Source: REEB76 sp049698775 | GTDB taxonomy: Bacteria > Pseudomonadota > Gammaproteobacteria > Natronospirales > REEB76 | Assembly (NCBI GenBank): GCA_049698775.1 | Contig: JBAVYM010000062.1 | Span: forward strand, 1 to 27,880 | Reading direction: 5' to 3' | DNA: 27,880 nt | Shown here: one piece after another, positions 1-7,740 of the stretch | How positions within the stretch are numbered: position 1 is the stretch's first letter | Layout of the letters: every line of letters starts with the position of its first letter | The notes under the pieces: model-generated | Told to the model about the DNA's origin: nothing | The model's input: only the letters and a program-made list of their open reading frames with translations | The model's database searches: none | Made by a program: the position numbers and the translations under genes

Positions 1-856
1 GGTTGAATTTCATCTTGCCTGTAATGGCACGCCGCAACATCTTCACAGCAATCAGTAGCCTGAATATCAAGGCATATCCCGAGCCGTGATGCAGACGCAG
101 ATAACGGAAGAAGCTGATGTAAAATTCGCGCCGCAAGGCTGGCCGCAATTCTGAATCCGATGAACTGGCACCGCCGATGTGCATGATTCTGGCTTGAGGC
201 ACGAGATAAATTCTCCATCCGGCTTTTCTGATGCGCAGGGCAAAATCTTCCTCCTCACAGTATAAAAAGTAACCAGTATCCAGCCCGCCCAACTTCCAGA
301 GCACCGTCCCACGCACGAACATCGCCGCTCCGGTGACCACATCCACCGGAACCGGCCGGGTATATTGCTTGCGCCGATTGGGATAGCGGTTCGGATGTAA
401 CAGGCGCAGCAGTCCACTGCCAAACAACGTGAGTGCTAACGATGGAAAATAATTGAAACTCGTACGTGGCTGCCCGTTGGTATCGAACATGCTGCCGCTG
501 CAGAGGGCAACTCGTGCGTCAGCTTCCATGAAATGGCTGAGGGTCACGAGCACGTCGTTCTGGAATTCGCAATCGTTGTTCAGAAAAAAATAGTATTCCG
601 CTTCAATGCTGCGCGCTCCCAGCATCATGCCGCCGGAAAAGCCGAGATTTTTGTCCGAATAAATGAGCGTTACGTTTTTGGCCGCGAGTGGCGTCAACCT
701 ATCCTTGTCAACCGGTTCAGAGTGGTTATCAACCACCACCAACGTGACGTTTAACAATTCCGCGGCGTGCTTATATATGGAATCCACACAACGCAAGGTG
801 TGTATCGCTGAATTGAAATTCAGGATGATGACCGCGATTTTCGGACTTTGCGCCAT
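1..856 (-). CDS. Family 2 glycosyltransferase, 3' end cut by window edge
   Basis: An open frame runs from an ATG at 856 leftwards off the window without a stop, giving about 285 residues. The N-terminus has the GT-A beginning of family 2 enzymes: a beta strand (IAVIILNFNS, residues 7-16), VVVDNHSEP (40-48), NLGFSGGMMLG (70-80) and a metal-site-like LNNDCEF (92-98). Further on are TGAAMFVRG and a CEEEDFALR segment of the kind that carries the catalytic acid. This pattern is typical of rhamnosyl- and related transferases that build O-antigen, exopolysaccharide or glycolipid at the cytoplasmic face of the inner membrane. The family fit is clear, but donor and acceptor cannot be told from sequence. 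No strong ribosome binding site is visible before the ATG. It lies downstream of tRNA-Asn on the same strand and may belong to a polysaccharide cluster beyond the left edge. Confidence 0.85.
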   Translation of the reverse strand, partial: MAQSPKIAVIILNFNSAIHTLRCVDSIYKHAAELLNVTLVVVDNHSEPVDKDRLTPLAAKNVTLIYSDKNLGFSGGMMLGARSIEAEYYFFLNNDCEFQNDVLVTLSHFMEADARVALCSGSMFDTNGQPRTSFNYFPSLALTLFGSGLLRLLHPNRYPNRRKQYTRPVPVDVVTGAAMFVRGTVLWKLGGLDTGYFLYCEEEDFALRIRKAGWRIYLVPQARIMHIGGASSSDSELRPALRREFYISFFRYLRLHHGSGYALIFRLLIAVKMLRRAITGKMKFN

Positions 857-938
857 GCGCAGATTTTATCCGGAAGCCGTTCAAGTGACAGGCATTCTCC
901 GGAAATACCCGGTCATGCCGATTTGAATTGAAGAATTT

Positions 939-1014
939 TGGCTCCCCGGGCCGGACTCGAACCAGCGACCAACGGATTAACAGTCCGTCGCTCTACCAAC
1001 TGAGCTACCGGGGA
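939..1014 (-). tRNA. tRNA-Asn (anticodon GTT)
   Basis: The minus strand folds as a 76-nt tRNA with encoded CCA. The acceptor stem pairs TCCCCGG with CCGGGGA, the D arm contains TAGCTCAGTTGGTAGAGC, the anticodon loop is CTGTTAA (GTT, Asn), and the T arm has GGTTCGAGTCC. It lies between the aminotransferase and the glycosyltransferase, all on the minus strand. Confidence 0.97.
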
Positions 1015-1034
1015 ACGACATCGGAATGGCGCCT

Positions 1035-1063
1035 ATGGTAAAGAAGCCCGTTCAGAGGGTCAA
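1035..1063 (-). promoter_or_regulatory. Candidate sigma-70 promoter for tRNA-Asn
   Basis: On the minus strand, TTGACC (1058-1063; 5 of 6 to consensus) is followed after exactly 17 nt by TACCAT (1035-1040; 4 of 6). The tRNA 5' end is about 20 nt further on. The -35 lies just after the aminotransferase stop codon, next to a short T run, so the tRNA can be transcribed independently. This rests on motif matching only. Confidence 0.55.
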
Positions 1064-1076
1064 TAAAAAGCCGGGC

Positions 1077-2270
1077 TCAACCCCACGACTTCTTGAGGAA
1101 AGCCTGTAAGCGGGCCATCGCGATTTGCAGATTTTGCATGCTGGTGGCAAAAGACAGCCGCAGATGGCCGGAAGCACCGAAGGATGAGCCCGCCACCAGG
1201 GCAATACCGGCATCCGTCAGTAAGCGCTCGCTCAAGGCATTGTCGTCCTTGAGTTTCAAGCGCGCGATGACTTGGGAGAAATCCGGAAAGGAGTAGAACG
1301 TGCCGTCGGCAGGTAGTACCAGTACGCCGGGCATCGTGTGCAGCAAGTCATAGACAAATGTATGGCGTTCATGAAAAGCGTGGCACATGACACGTACGCA
1401 TTCCTGGTCTCCGGTCAGCGCCGCTTCCGCCGCTGCCTGGGAGATGGACGCCGGATTGGAGGTGCTTTGGGATTGCACGTTGGTCATGGCCTTGATCAGG
1501 TGCGCGGGGCCGCCGGCATAGCCAATGCGCCAGCCGGTCATGGCATAGGCTTTGGAAACACCATTCAGCACCATGGTGCGGTCATAGAGATCCGGGGCCG
1601 CCATGAGAATGTTGCAAAAGGGTCCACCCCGCCACTGAAAATGCTCGTACATATCATCCGTGGCAACCAGCACCTGAGGATGGGCCCGTAATACCTCGGC
1701 GAAAGCGCCGAGTTCGGCACGGCTGTAGGCGATGCCAGTGGGATTCGAGGGGCTATTGATGACCAGCAGCCGCGTGCGAGCCGTGATGGCACGATTGAGT
1801 TGGGCGGGTGTGATTTTGTAGCGCTGTTCCGCGCCTGCCGACACGATGACCGGCGTGGCGCCGGCAATCTGCACGATCTCCGGGTACGACACCCAGTACG
1901 GCGCCGGGATGATGACTTCGTCGCCCGAATCAAGGAGCGCCTGGCAGAGGTTGAAAAAACTCTGTTTGCCCCCACACGACACCAGAATCTGGTTGGGCTG
2001 GTACTCAAGGCCGTTGTCGCGGCGGAATTTTTCGATGATGGCGCGTTTCAGGGCAGGTGTGCCATCCACGGCGGTGTATTTGGTCTGGCCGGCACGGATT
2101 GCACGGATGGCCGCCTCCTTTATATGTTCCGGCGTATCGAAATCCGGTTCGCCGGCCCCGAGGCTGATGATGTCTTCGCCCTTGGCCTTGAGTTCGGCGG
2201 CGCGGGCACTCACGGCCAGCGTCGAAGACGGCTGCAGGCGCTGGACGCGCTCGGATAGCACGATGCTCAC
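1077..2270 (-). CDS. PLP-dependent class I aminotransferase (aspartate aminotransferase-like)
   Basis: A fold-type I aminotransferase of 397 residues, most like the bacterial aspartate aminotransferase subgroup that interconverts aspartate/2-oxoglutarate and oxaloacetate/glutamate in the cytosol. Visible motifs are GAGEPDFDTPEHI (38-50), the substrate and cofactor segment NSPSNPTG (172-179), DDMYEH (205-210), the PLP lysine in NGVSKAYAMTGWR (K240), and the carboxylate-binding arginine in HLRLSFA near the C-terminus. I chose the GTG at 2270: GGAG lies 7 nt upstream, and the protein then starts MSIVLSERVQ as homologues do. Upstream ATGs at 2282 and 2333 are also in frame, but the latter would overlap the divergent uvrB start. 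Substrate range (Asp, aromatic or broad) cannot be fixed from sequence, so no symbol is given. Confidence 0.9.
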   Translation of the reverse strand: MSIVLSERVQRLQPSSTLAVSARAAELKAKGEDIISLGAGEPDFDTPEHIKEAAIRAIRAGQTKYTAVDGTPALKRAIIEKFRRDNGLEYQPNQILVSCGGKQSFFNLCQALLDSGDEVIIPAPYWVSYPEIVQIAGATPVIVSAGAEQRYKITPAQLNRAITARTRLLVINSPSNPTGIAYSRAELGAFAEVLRAHPQVLVATDDMYEHFQWRGGPFCNILMAAPDLYDRTMVLNGVSKAYAMTGWRIGYAGGPAHLIKAMTNVQSQSTSNPASISQAAAEAALTGDQECVRVMCHAFHERHTFVYDLLHTMPGVLVLPADGTFYSFPDFSQVIARLKLKDDNALSERLLTDAGIALVAGSSFGASGHLRLSFATSMQNLQIAMARLQAFLKKSWG

Positions 2271-2299
2271 GAAAGACTCCATGCGGGGATGCAAGACGC

Positions 2300-2333
2300 T
2301 ATCATGATAAGGAAAGCCCTCCGGAATTACCAA
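2300..2333 (-). promoter_or_regulatory. Candidate promoter for the aminotransferase; palindromic -10 shared with uvrB side
   Basis: On the minus strand TTGGTA (2328-2333) and TATCAT (2304-2309) are 18 nt apart, placing transcription start about 25 nt before the GTG. The -10 lies in the perfect palindrome TATCATGATA (2300-2309), so the plus strand also reads TATCAT there, toward uvrB, although with a poor -35. The divergent intergenic space is only 62 bp. No LexA-like operator is visible. Confidence 0.4.
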
Positions 2334-4357
2334 TGAGCGATGCGTTCAGACTGGCGGCGGATTATCAGCCCGCGGGCGATCAACCCGAAGCCATTCATGC
2401 CCTTACCGAAGGATTGCGCAGCGGACTCGCGCGGCAGACCTTGCTGGGCGTCACCGGCTCCGGCAAGACGTTCAGCATTGCCAATGTTATTCAAAACCTG
2501 CAACGGCCCACGCTGGTGCTGGCGCCCAACAAGACCCTGGCCGCGCAGCTCTATGGCGAGTTCAAGGTGTATTTCCCAGACAATGCCGTGGAATATTTCG
2601 TGTCGTATTACGACTACTACCAGCCGGAAGCCTATGTGCCTTCCACCGATACTTATATAGAGAAAGATTCTTCCATCAACGACCACATCGAGCAGATGCG
2701 CCTGTCGGCCACCAAAGCGCTGTTGGAGCGGCCGGACAGCATCATCGTGGCGACCGTGTCCGCCATTTACGGCTTGGGAGACCCGCAGGCTTATCTAAGC
2801 ATGGTGCTGCATCTGTCGCGCGGTGATCGCGTGGATCAGCGGCAGATTCTCAGGCGCTTGGCGGAAATGCAGTACACCCGCAATGAATTGGAACTCACGC
2901 CCGGCACCTACCGGGTGCGTGGTGAAGTGATTGATATTTTTCCGGCGGAATCCGATCGCGAGGCCTTGCGGCTGGAGCTGTTCGACGATGAGGTAACCGC
3001 CTTGAATCTGTTCGACCCGCTCACCGGCGCTCTGGCACGCGCGGTACCGCGCTTCACGGTATTCCCAAGCAGTCATTACGTGACGCCGCGCAGCAACCTG
3101 TTGCAGGCCGTGGACAACATCAAGCTTGAGCTGAAACAACGGCTGGCGGAGCTGCGCAAGGCCAATAAGCTGGTGGAAGCACAGCGCCTGGAGCAGCGCA
3201 CTTTGTTCGATATTGAAATGATGGCAGAAGTGGGTTACTGCAGCGGCATTGAGAATTATTCGCGCCATCTGTCAGGCCGCAAGACTGGTGAACCGCCACC
3301 CACCTTGTTCGATTATCTGCCGCCAAATGCCATGCTGGTGGTGGACGAAAGCCACGTCACCATCCCGCAACTGGGCGGCATGTACCGCGGCGACCGCTCG
3401 CGCAAGGAAACCCTGGTGGAATACGGCTTCCGTCTGCCTTCGGCGCTCGATAACCGGCCACTCAAATTCGAGGAATGGGAGACGCGCGCGCCGCAAATGA
3501 TTTTCGTGTCTGCAACGCCGGGGCCGTTTGAGAAGCGCCTGTCGGACCAGACGGCGGAACAGGTAGTGCGGCCCACAGGCTTGGTGGATCCGGAGGTGGA
3601 AGTGCGCCCGGCCCGCACCCAGGTAGATGACCTGCTTTCGGAAGTGCGCCTGCGGGTAGCTCATAACGAGCGTGTGCTGGTAACCACCCTCACCAAACGC
3701 ATGGCCGAAGATCTGACGGAATACTTGGCGGAGCATGGTACGCGGGTGCGCTATCTGCATTCCGATATCGAGACCGTGGAGCGCACGGAAATCATCCGCG
3801 ACCTGCGCCTGGGTGAATTCGATGTGCTGGTTGGCATCAACCTGTTGCGCGAAGGACTGGATCTACCGGAAGTATCGCTGGTGGCGATTCTGGATGCGGA
3901 CAAGGAGGGTTTCCTGCGTTCCGAAGGCTCGCTTATCCAGACTATGGGACGTGCGGCCCGCAACGTGAACGGTAAAGCCATTCTGTATGCCGAGCACATG
4001 ACCGGTTCCATGCAGCGGGCCATGGCTGAGACCGACCGTCGTCGAGCCAAACAGATGGCATACAACCTAAAGCACGGAATTACCCCCGTGGGCATCCGCA
4101 AAGCCGTGGCAGATATCATGGAAGGTGCGCGTTTCATGGCGGCCGGAACGCGCGGTAGCTATCTCAAGGTGGCGGAGGAACGTGCGAAATATACGGTCAT
4201 GGCACCAGAGAGACGGTTGCAGATAATCAAGAAATTGGAACAACAGATGCACAAGCACGCCCGTGAGCTGGAGTTCGAGCAGGCTGCGCGGCTGCGTGAC
4301 GAAATCCACCGTATTCAGGAAATAGACATGGGTCTGCCGGAGCTCAAGACTGGCTGA
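2333..4357 (+). CDS. uvrB: Excinuclease ABC subunit B
   Basis: UvrB is the damage-verifying helicase-like subunit of nucleotide excision repair. It is loaded on DNA by UvrA and recruits UvrC for incision. The 674 residues match the usual length (E. coli 673). Visible features are Walker A GVTGSGKT (39-46), the strand-separating beta-hairpin YYDYYQPEAY (92-101), the Walker B variant DESH (338-341), helicase motif VI around QTMGRAARN, and a C-terminal UVR domain (about 629-664) that contacts UvrC. The ATG at 2333 gives the typical N-terminus. Unlike E. coli uvrB, no SOS box is evident in the short upstream region. tRNA-Val follows 45 bp after the stop. Confidence 0.98.
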   Translation: MSDAFRLAADYQPAGDQPEAIHALTEGLRSGLARQTLLGVTGSGKTFSIANVIQNLQRPTLVLAPNKTLAAQLYGEFKVYFPDNAVEYFVSYYDYYQPEAYVPSTDTYIEKDSSINDHIEQMRLSATKALLERPDSIIVATVSAIYGLGDPQAYLSMVLHLSRGDRVDQRQILRRLAEMQYTRNELELTPGTYRVRGEVIDIFPAESDREALRLELFDDEVTALNLFDPLTGALARAVPRFTVFPSSHYVTPRSNLLQAVDNIKLELKQRLAELRKANKLVEAQRLEQRTLFDIEMMAEVGYCSGIENYSRHLSGRKTGEPPPTLFDYLPPNAMLVVDESHVTIPQLGGMYRGDRSRKETLVEYGFRLPSALDNRPLKFEEWETRAPQMIFVSATPGPFEKRLSDQTAEQVVRPTGLVDPEVEVRPARTQVDDLLSEVRLRVAHNERVLVTTLTKRMAEDLTEYLAEHGTRVRYLHSDIETVERTEIIRDLRLGEFDVLVGINLLREGLDLPEVSLVAILDADKEGFLRSEGSLIQTMGRAARNVNGKAILYAEHMTGSMQRAMAETDRRRAKQMAYNLKHGITPVGIRKAVADIMEGARFMAAGTRGSYLKVAEERAKYTVMAPERRLQIIKKLEQQMHKHARELEFEQAARLRDEIHRIQEIDMGLPELKTG

Positions 4358-4361
4358 AACC

Positions 4362-4390
4362 TTGCCGGTTTGAAATCATTCCGGTATCGT
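4362..4390 (+). promoter_or_regulatory. Candidate sigma-70 promoter for tRNA-Val (and perhaps thrS)
   Basis: TTGCCG (4362-4367) and TATCGT (4385-4390) are separated by 17 nt and end 12 nt before the tRNA-Val 5' end. Both hexamers match consensus at 4 of 6 positions, so this is a moderate candidate. A small hairpin-capable sequence (AAACC/GGTTT) overlaps it but lacks a T run, so it is not read as the uvrB terminator. Confidence 0.4.
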
Positions 4391-4402
4391 TTGCAAATCC
4401 GT

Positions 4403-4479
4403 AGGCGCGTAGCTCAGCTGGTTAGAGCACCACCTTGACATGGTGGGGGTCGTTGGTTCGAGTCCAATCGCGCCTACCA
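4403..4479 (+). tRNA. tRNA-Val (anticodon GAC)
   Basis: A 77-nt tRNA with encoded CCA. Acceptor AGGCGCG pairs with CGCGCCT, the D arm contains TAGCTCAGCTGGTTAGAGC, the anticodon arm is CCACC-TTGACAT-GGTGG (GAC, Val), and the T arm has GGTTCGAGTCC. It is 54 nt upstream of thrS with no terminator in between, so it may be processed from a longer transcript that also carries thrS. Confidence 0.97.
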
Positions 4480-4533
4480 TTTTGAAAATACATGCGACCC
4501 TTGGTATCGGCCGCCACTGTTGAGATATAGCCT

Positions 4534-6456
4534 ATGCCTGCCATCACGCTTCCCGACGGTTCCCGTAAAAATTACGATCATCCGGTGACGGTGGCCGAAG
4601 TGGCTGCCAGCATCGGTCCCGGTCTTGCCAAGGCGGCGCTCGCCGGCAAAGTGGACGGTAAGCTCGTGGATACTTCGTATCCCATCAAGCATGACGTCAA
4701 ACTGAACATCGTTACGGACAAGGATGCGGACGGCTTGGAGGTTATCCGGCATTCCACCGCGCATCTTCTGGCTCAAGCAGTCAAGCAGTTGTTCCCCGAT
4801 GCACAGGTTACCATCGGCCCGGTGATAGAGGACGGCTTTTATTACGACTTCGCTTACAAACGGCCGTTTACCGAAGAAGATATGGCCGCCATCGAGGAAT
4901 GCATGCAGGAGCTCGCCGCGAAAGATCAGCCGGTGACCCGCAGCGTGATGCCGCGAGATGAAGCTGTGAAGTTGTTTCGCGGCATGGGCGAAAAATACAA
5001 GGCGGAAATCATCGCGAGCATTCCCGCCAACCAGGAAATTTCACTGTACGGCCAAGGGGATTTCATCGACCTTTGCCGCGGACCGCATGTGCCGTCCACT
5101 GGCAAACTCAAGGCATTCCATTTGACAAAAGTGGCAGGCGCCTACTGGCGTGGCGATTCACGCAACGAGATGCTGCAACGCATTTATGGCACTGCCTGGG
5201 CCGACAAGAAGGCTCTGCAGGCATACCTGATACGCATCGAAGAGGCGGAGAAACGCGACCACCGCCGGCTCGGCCGCGAGCTGGACCTGTTTCACATGCA
5301 GGAAGAAGCCCCCGGGCTGGTGTTCTGGCATGCAAAAGGCTGGGCGATTTGGCAAGTCGTTGAGGAGTACCTGCGTGGTGTTTATCGCGACAACGGTTAC
5401 CAAGAAGTGCGTTGTCCGCAGATATTGGACAAGAGCCTGTGGGAGAAAACCGGCCACTGGCAAAACTATCGCGAAAATATGTTCGTGACTGCTTCGGAGA
5501 ACCGCGATTACGCCCTCAAGCCCATGAACTGCCCCGGACATGTTTTGCTCTATAACCACGGCCTGCACAGTTACCGTGAGCTGCCGATCCGCTTCGGTGA
5601 ATTCGGCTCCTGCACGCGCAATGAACCGTCCGGAGCTTTGCACGGGCTGATGCGGGTGCGCGGTTTCGTGCAGGACGACGGCCACATTTTCTGCACCGAA
5701 GACCAGATTGAAAGCGAAGTGGTGGCTTTTCACCGCCAGGCCATGCAGGTGTATGCCGATTTCGGATTCAGTGATATCGGTTTGAAGCTCGCACTGCGCC
5801 CGAGCCCGGACAAGCGCATCGGGTCGGATGCGGTTTGGGATAAATCGGAAGCTGCCCTGCGTGCGGCGCTACAGGTCTGCGGGGTCGAGTGGCAGGATCT
5901 GCCGGGGGAGGGCGCCTTCTATGGACCCAAGATCGAGTACCACATGCGGGATTCGATCGGCCGCGCCTGGCAGGTGGGCACCATGCAGGTGGATTTTTCC
6001 ATGCCCGGGCGTCTGGGCGCGGGATACATCGGCGAAGATGGCGCCAAACATGTGCCAGTGATGTTGCATCGGGCCATCGTGGGGTCCATGGAGCGTTTTC
6101 TAGGTATCCTCATTGAGCACCATGCCGGCCGCTTTCCTGCCTGGCTGGCACCGCTACAGGCGGTGGTGCTGACCATTACCGACCGGCAGAACGACTACGC
6201 TCGAAAAGTAGCTGAAACCTTGAAAAATCAGGGGCTTCGCACCGATTCGGACTTGAGAAATGAGAAGATCGGCTATAAAATTCGCGAGCACACACTCCAG
6301 CGCGTCCCCTATCTTCTGGTAGTGGGCGATCGGGAGCAGGAAACAGGTTCCGTGGCGGTTCGTACCCGTGACGGCAAGGATATGGGAAGCCTTGGCATCG
6401 AGGCTTTTGCCCAGCAACTTGCTGCCGAGGCAAGCCGTCGCGGAGTATCAACCTGA
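4534..6456 (+). CDS. thrS: Threonyl-tRNA synthetase
   Basis: A cytosolic class II synthetase that charges tRNA-Thr and edits mischarged Ser-tRNA-Thr. The 640 residues match the family (E. coli 642). In order there are a TGS domain (1-62), the editing domain with HSTAH (H73, H77) and DLCRGPH (C181, H185), the class II catalytic core with zinc ligands C333 (MNCPGH), H384 (DDGHIF) and H512 (MLHRAIVG), and a C-terminal anticodon-binding domain (about 535-635). The ATG start gives the standard TGS N-terminus, and the SD upstream is weak. It heads the classical thrS-infC-rpmI-rplT-pheST-ihfA cluster. The 54-nt gap after tRNA-Val is too short for an E. coli-style thrS operator with tRNA-like arms. 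Confidence 0.98.
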   Translation: MPAITLPDGSRKNYDHPVTVAEVAASIGPGLAKAALAGKVDGKLVDTSYPIKHDVKLNIVTDKDADGLEVIRHSTAHLLAQAVKQLFPDAQVTIGPVIEDGFYYDFAYKRPFTEEDMAAIEECMQELAAKDQPVTRSVMPRDEAVKLFRGMGEKYKAEIIASIPANQEISLYGQGDFIDLCRGPHVPSTGKLKAFHLTKVAGAYWRGDSRNEMLQRIYGTAWADKKALQAYLIRIEEAEKRDHRRLGRELDLFHMQEEAPGLVFWHAKGWAIWQVVEEYLRGVYRDNGYQEVRCPQILDKSLWEKTGHWQNYRENMFVTASENRDYALKPMNCPGHVLLYNHGLHSYRELPIRFGEFGSCTRNEPSGALHGLMRVRGFVQDDGHIFCTEDQIESEVVAFHRQAMQVYADFGFSDIGLKLALRPSPDKRIGSDAVWDKSEAALRAALQVCGVEWQDLPGEGAFYGPKIEYHMRDSIGRAWQVGTMQVDFSMPGRLGAGYIGEDGAKHVPVMLHRAIVGSMERFLGILIEHHAGRFPAWLAPLQAVVLTITDRQNDYARKVAETLKNQGLRTDSDLRNEKIGYKIREHTLQRVPYLLVVGDREQETGSVAVRTRDGKDMGSLGIEAFAQQLAAEASRRGVST

Positions 6457-6503
6457 ACGCCGCCGGTATGGAATCAAGACTTGGCGGGTTCGGGTTTATT
6501 TTT

Positions 6504-6519
6504 GGAGGATCATCTAATC
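6504..6519 (+). promoter_or_regulatory. Strong Shine-Dalgarno and AUC start codon of infC
   Basis: GGAGGA at 6504-6509 is followed after 7 nt by ATC (6517-6519), which begins the frame of IF3 exactly where homologues start. No ATG, GTG or TTG is suitably placed. The only other in-frame candidate, TTG at 6481, lies upstream of this SD. Rare start codons in infC underlie IF3 autoregulation in E. coli (AUU), because IF3 discriminates against non-canonical starts. Confidence 0.75.
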
Positions 6520-7035
6520 AGTTCTGAAAAGCGCGCCCGGCGCAACGGGGAGATCACGGCGCCAAAAGTTCGGGTCATCGGCCCGAACGACCAGCAGATC
6601 GGTATCATGAATACGCGCGAGGCCATCCAATATGCCTTGGAGGCGGGGGCGGATCTCGTGGAAGTATCCCCCACGGCGGAACCGCCGGTATGCCGGGTGA
6701 TGGATTACGGCAAGTATCTGTTTGAACAGAACAAGAAGCAGCAGACTGCGCGGAAAAAGCAGAAACAGATTCAGGTCAAGGAAGTGAAGTTTCGCCCTAC
6801 GACTGATGAGGGCGATTACAAGATCAAGCTTCGCAATCTGACGCGCTTTTTGTCAGAAGGCGACAAGGCCAAGGTGACGGTACGTTTCCGCGGCCGCGAA
6901 ATGCTTCACCAGGAACTGGGTTCGGGGCTGATTGATCGCATCAAGGGCGATCTCAGCGAGCAGGCCCAGGTGGAGCAATATCCAAGACTCGAAGGCAGGC
7001 AGCTCGTCATGGTGTTGTCGCCCAAGAGAAAATAA
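6517..7035 (+). CDS. infC: Translation initiation factor IF-3
   Basis: IF3 binds the 30S subunit, prevents premature joining with 50S and checks the start codon-initiator tRNA pair. From the AUC at 6517 the product is 172 residues (E. coli 180). It includes the N-domain segment NGEITAPKVRVIGPNDQQIG, the signature EPPVCRVMDYGKYLFEQ, a lysine-rich linker (KKQQTARKKQKQ), and the C-domain with VKFRPTTDEGDYKIK, EGDKAKVTVRFRGREM and a terminal EGRQLVMVLSP. The start is assigned to AUC because a strong GGAGGA lies 7 nt before it. Starting at TTG 6481 would add 12 unconserved residues and leave no SD. The stop is followed by a structured 120-nt gap before rpmI. Confidence 0.93.
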   Translation: MSSEKRARRNGEITAPKVRVIGPNDQQIGIMNTREAIQYALEAGADLVEVSPTAEPPVCRVMDYGKYLFEQNKKQQTARKKQKQIQVKEVKFRPTTDEGDYKIKLRNLTRFLSEGDKAKVTVRFRGREMLHQELGSGLIDRIKGDLSEQAQVEQYPRLEGRQLVMVLSPKRK

Positions 7036-7121
7036 GTTCCCTGTTGAGGAACTGAAGTAAAAGCGGAACAGTTCGCTGTTCCGCCGCCTGGCACGACCCA
7101 ACGCCGCGCGAGCGGGGCCAG
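7035..7121 (+). promoter_or_regulatory. Structured infC-rpmI intergenic RNA, candidate L20-type leader
   Basis: Three hairpins can be drawn. H1: AGTTCC/GGAACT (7035-7040 with 7048-7053). H2: a perfect 9-bp stem GCGGAACAG/CTGTTCCGC closed by TTCG (7063-7084). H3: CTGGC/GCCAG (7088-7092 with 7117-7121) enclosing an internal loop and CCGC-GCGA-GCGG (7104-7115), a GNRA tetraloop. No T run follows, so none is an intrinsic terminator. In E. coli, L20 represses rpmI-rplT by binding structured RNA between infC and rpmI, so the position and the stem-internal loop-stem shape suggest the same role. Binding by L20 is inferred. Confidence 0.5.
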
Positions 7122-7155
7122 ACCCTATAAAAAATGCAACTCAGGAGTTACGGCA

Positions 7156-7353
7156 ATGCCAAAGTTGAAGACCAACCGCGCCGCGGCCAAGCGCTTTCGC
7201 GCCACCGCCAGCGGCAAGTACAAGCGTGGCAATTCTCATAAGCGCCACATCCTCACCAAGAAAAGTTCCAAGCGCAAGCGTCAGCTTCGCGGCGGTGACA
7301 TGGTGGTCGCACAAGACCACTACCGCGTGAAGCAGATGCTGCCTTGGTCATAA
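7156..7353 (+). CDS. rpmI: 50S ribosomal protein L35
   Basis: A 65-residue, very basic protein beginning MPKLKTNRAAAKRF and carrying the L35 signature KRGNSHKRHILTKKSSKRKRQLR. Its length equals that of E. coli L35. It is a component of the large ribosomal subunit. AGGAGT lies upstream of the ATG at a suitable spacing. rplT begins 15 nt after the stop, so the two are co-transcribed. Translation may be controlled by the structured leader upstream. Confidence 0.98.
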   Translation: MPKLKTNRAAAKRFRATASGKYKRGNSHKRHILTKKSSKRKRQLRGGDMVVAQDHYRVKQMLPWS

Positions 7354-7368
7354 CAGGAGGATACCGAC

Positions 7369-7725
7369 ATGGCACGCGTTAAACGTTCCGTTACCAGTCG
7401 CGCCAAACACAAGAAGACGCTGGGTCGCGCCAAAGGCTATTACAACGCCCGTCGCAAGACCATCAAGGCTGCCAAGCAGGCGGTGATGAAGGCAGGGCAA
7501 TATGCCTTCCGCGATCGCCGCAGCAAGAAACGCGAATTCCGTGCCCTGTGGGTGGCACGCATCAATGCCGCGGCACGACTCAATGGTTTGTCCTACAGCC
7601 GTTTCATGAATGGCCTCAAGCGAGCTCAGATTGAACTGGATCGCAAGGTGCTGGCCGATATTGCGGTGTTTGACAAGCCCGCTTTCTCCGCACTTGCTGA
7701 AAAGGCCAAGGCCAGTTTGGCATAA
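7369..7725 (+). CDS. rplT: 50S ribosomal protein L20
   Basis: A 118-residue basic protein, the same length as E. coli L20. The N-terminal extension ARVKRSVTSRAKHKKTLGRAKGYYNARR and the downstream AFRDRRSKKREFRALWVARINAAARLNGLSYSRFMNGLK are diagnostic. L20 is an early-assembling 23S rRNA-binding protein and, in E. coli, a translational repressor of its own operon. A strong AGGAGG precedes the ATG. The 116-nt gap to the pheS start holds strong hairpins. Confidence 0.98.
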   Translation: MARVKRSVTSRAKHKKTLGRAKGYYNARRKTIKAAKQAVMKAGQYAFRDRRSKKREFRALWVARINAAARLNGLSYSRFMNGLKRAQIELDRKVLADIAVFDKPAFSALAEKAKASLA

Positions 7726-7740
7726 GCGACCTGTGGCGCA

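Noticed and set aside
2271..2332. SOS (LexA) box upstream of uvrB.
   Set aside because: No CTG-N10-CAG or TTAGTA-type palindrome is visible; the only palindrome is TATCATGATA.
6481..6516. TTG 6481 as the start of infC.
   Set aside because: It lies upstream of the strong GGAGGA and would add 12 residues not seen in IF3.
7063..7084. Perfect UUCG hairpin after infC as an intrinsic terminator.
   Set aside because: No T run follows, and the downstream genes belong to the same conserved operon.
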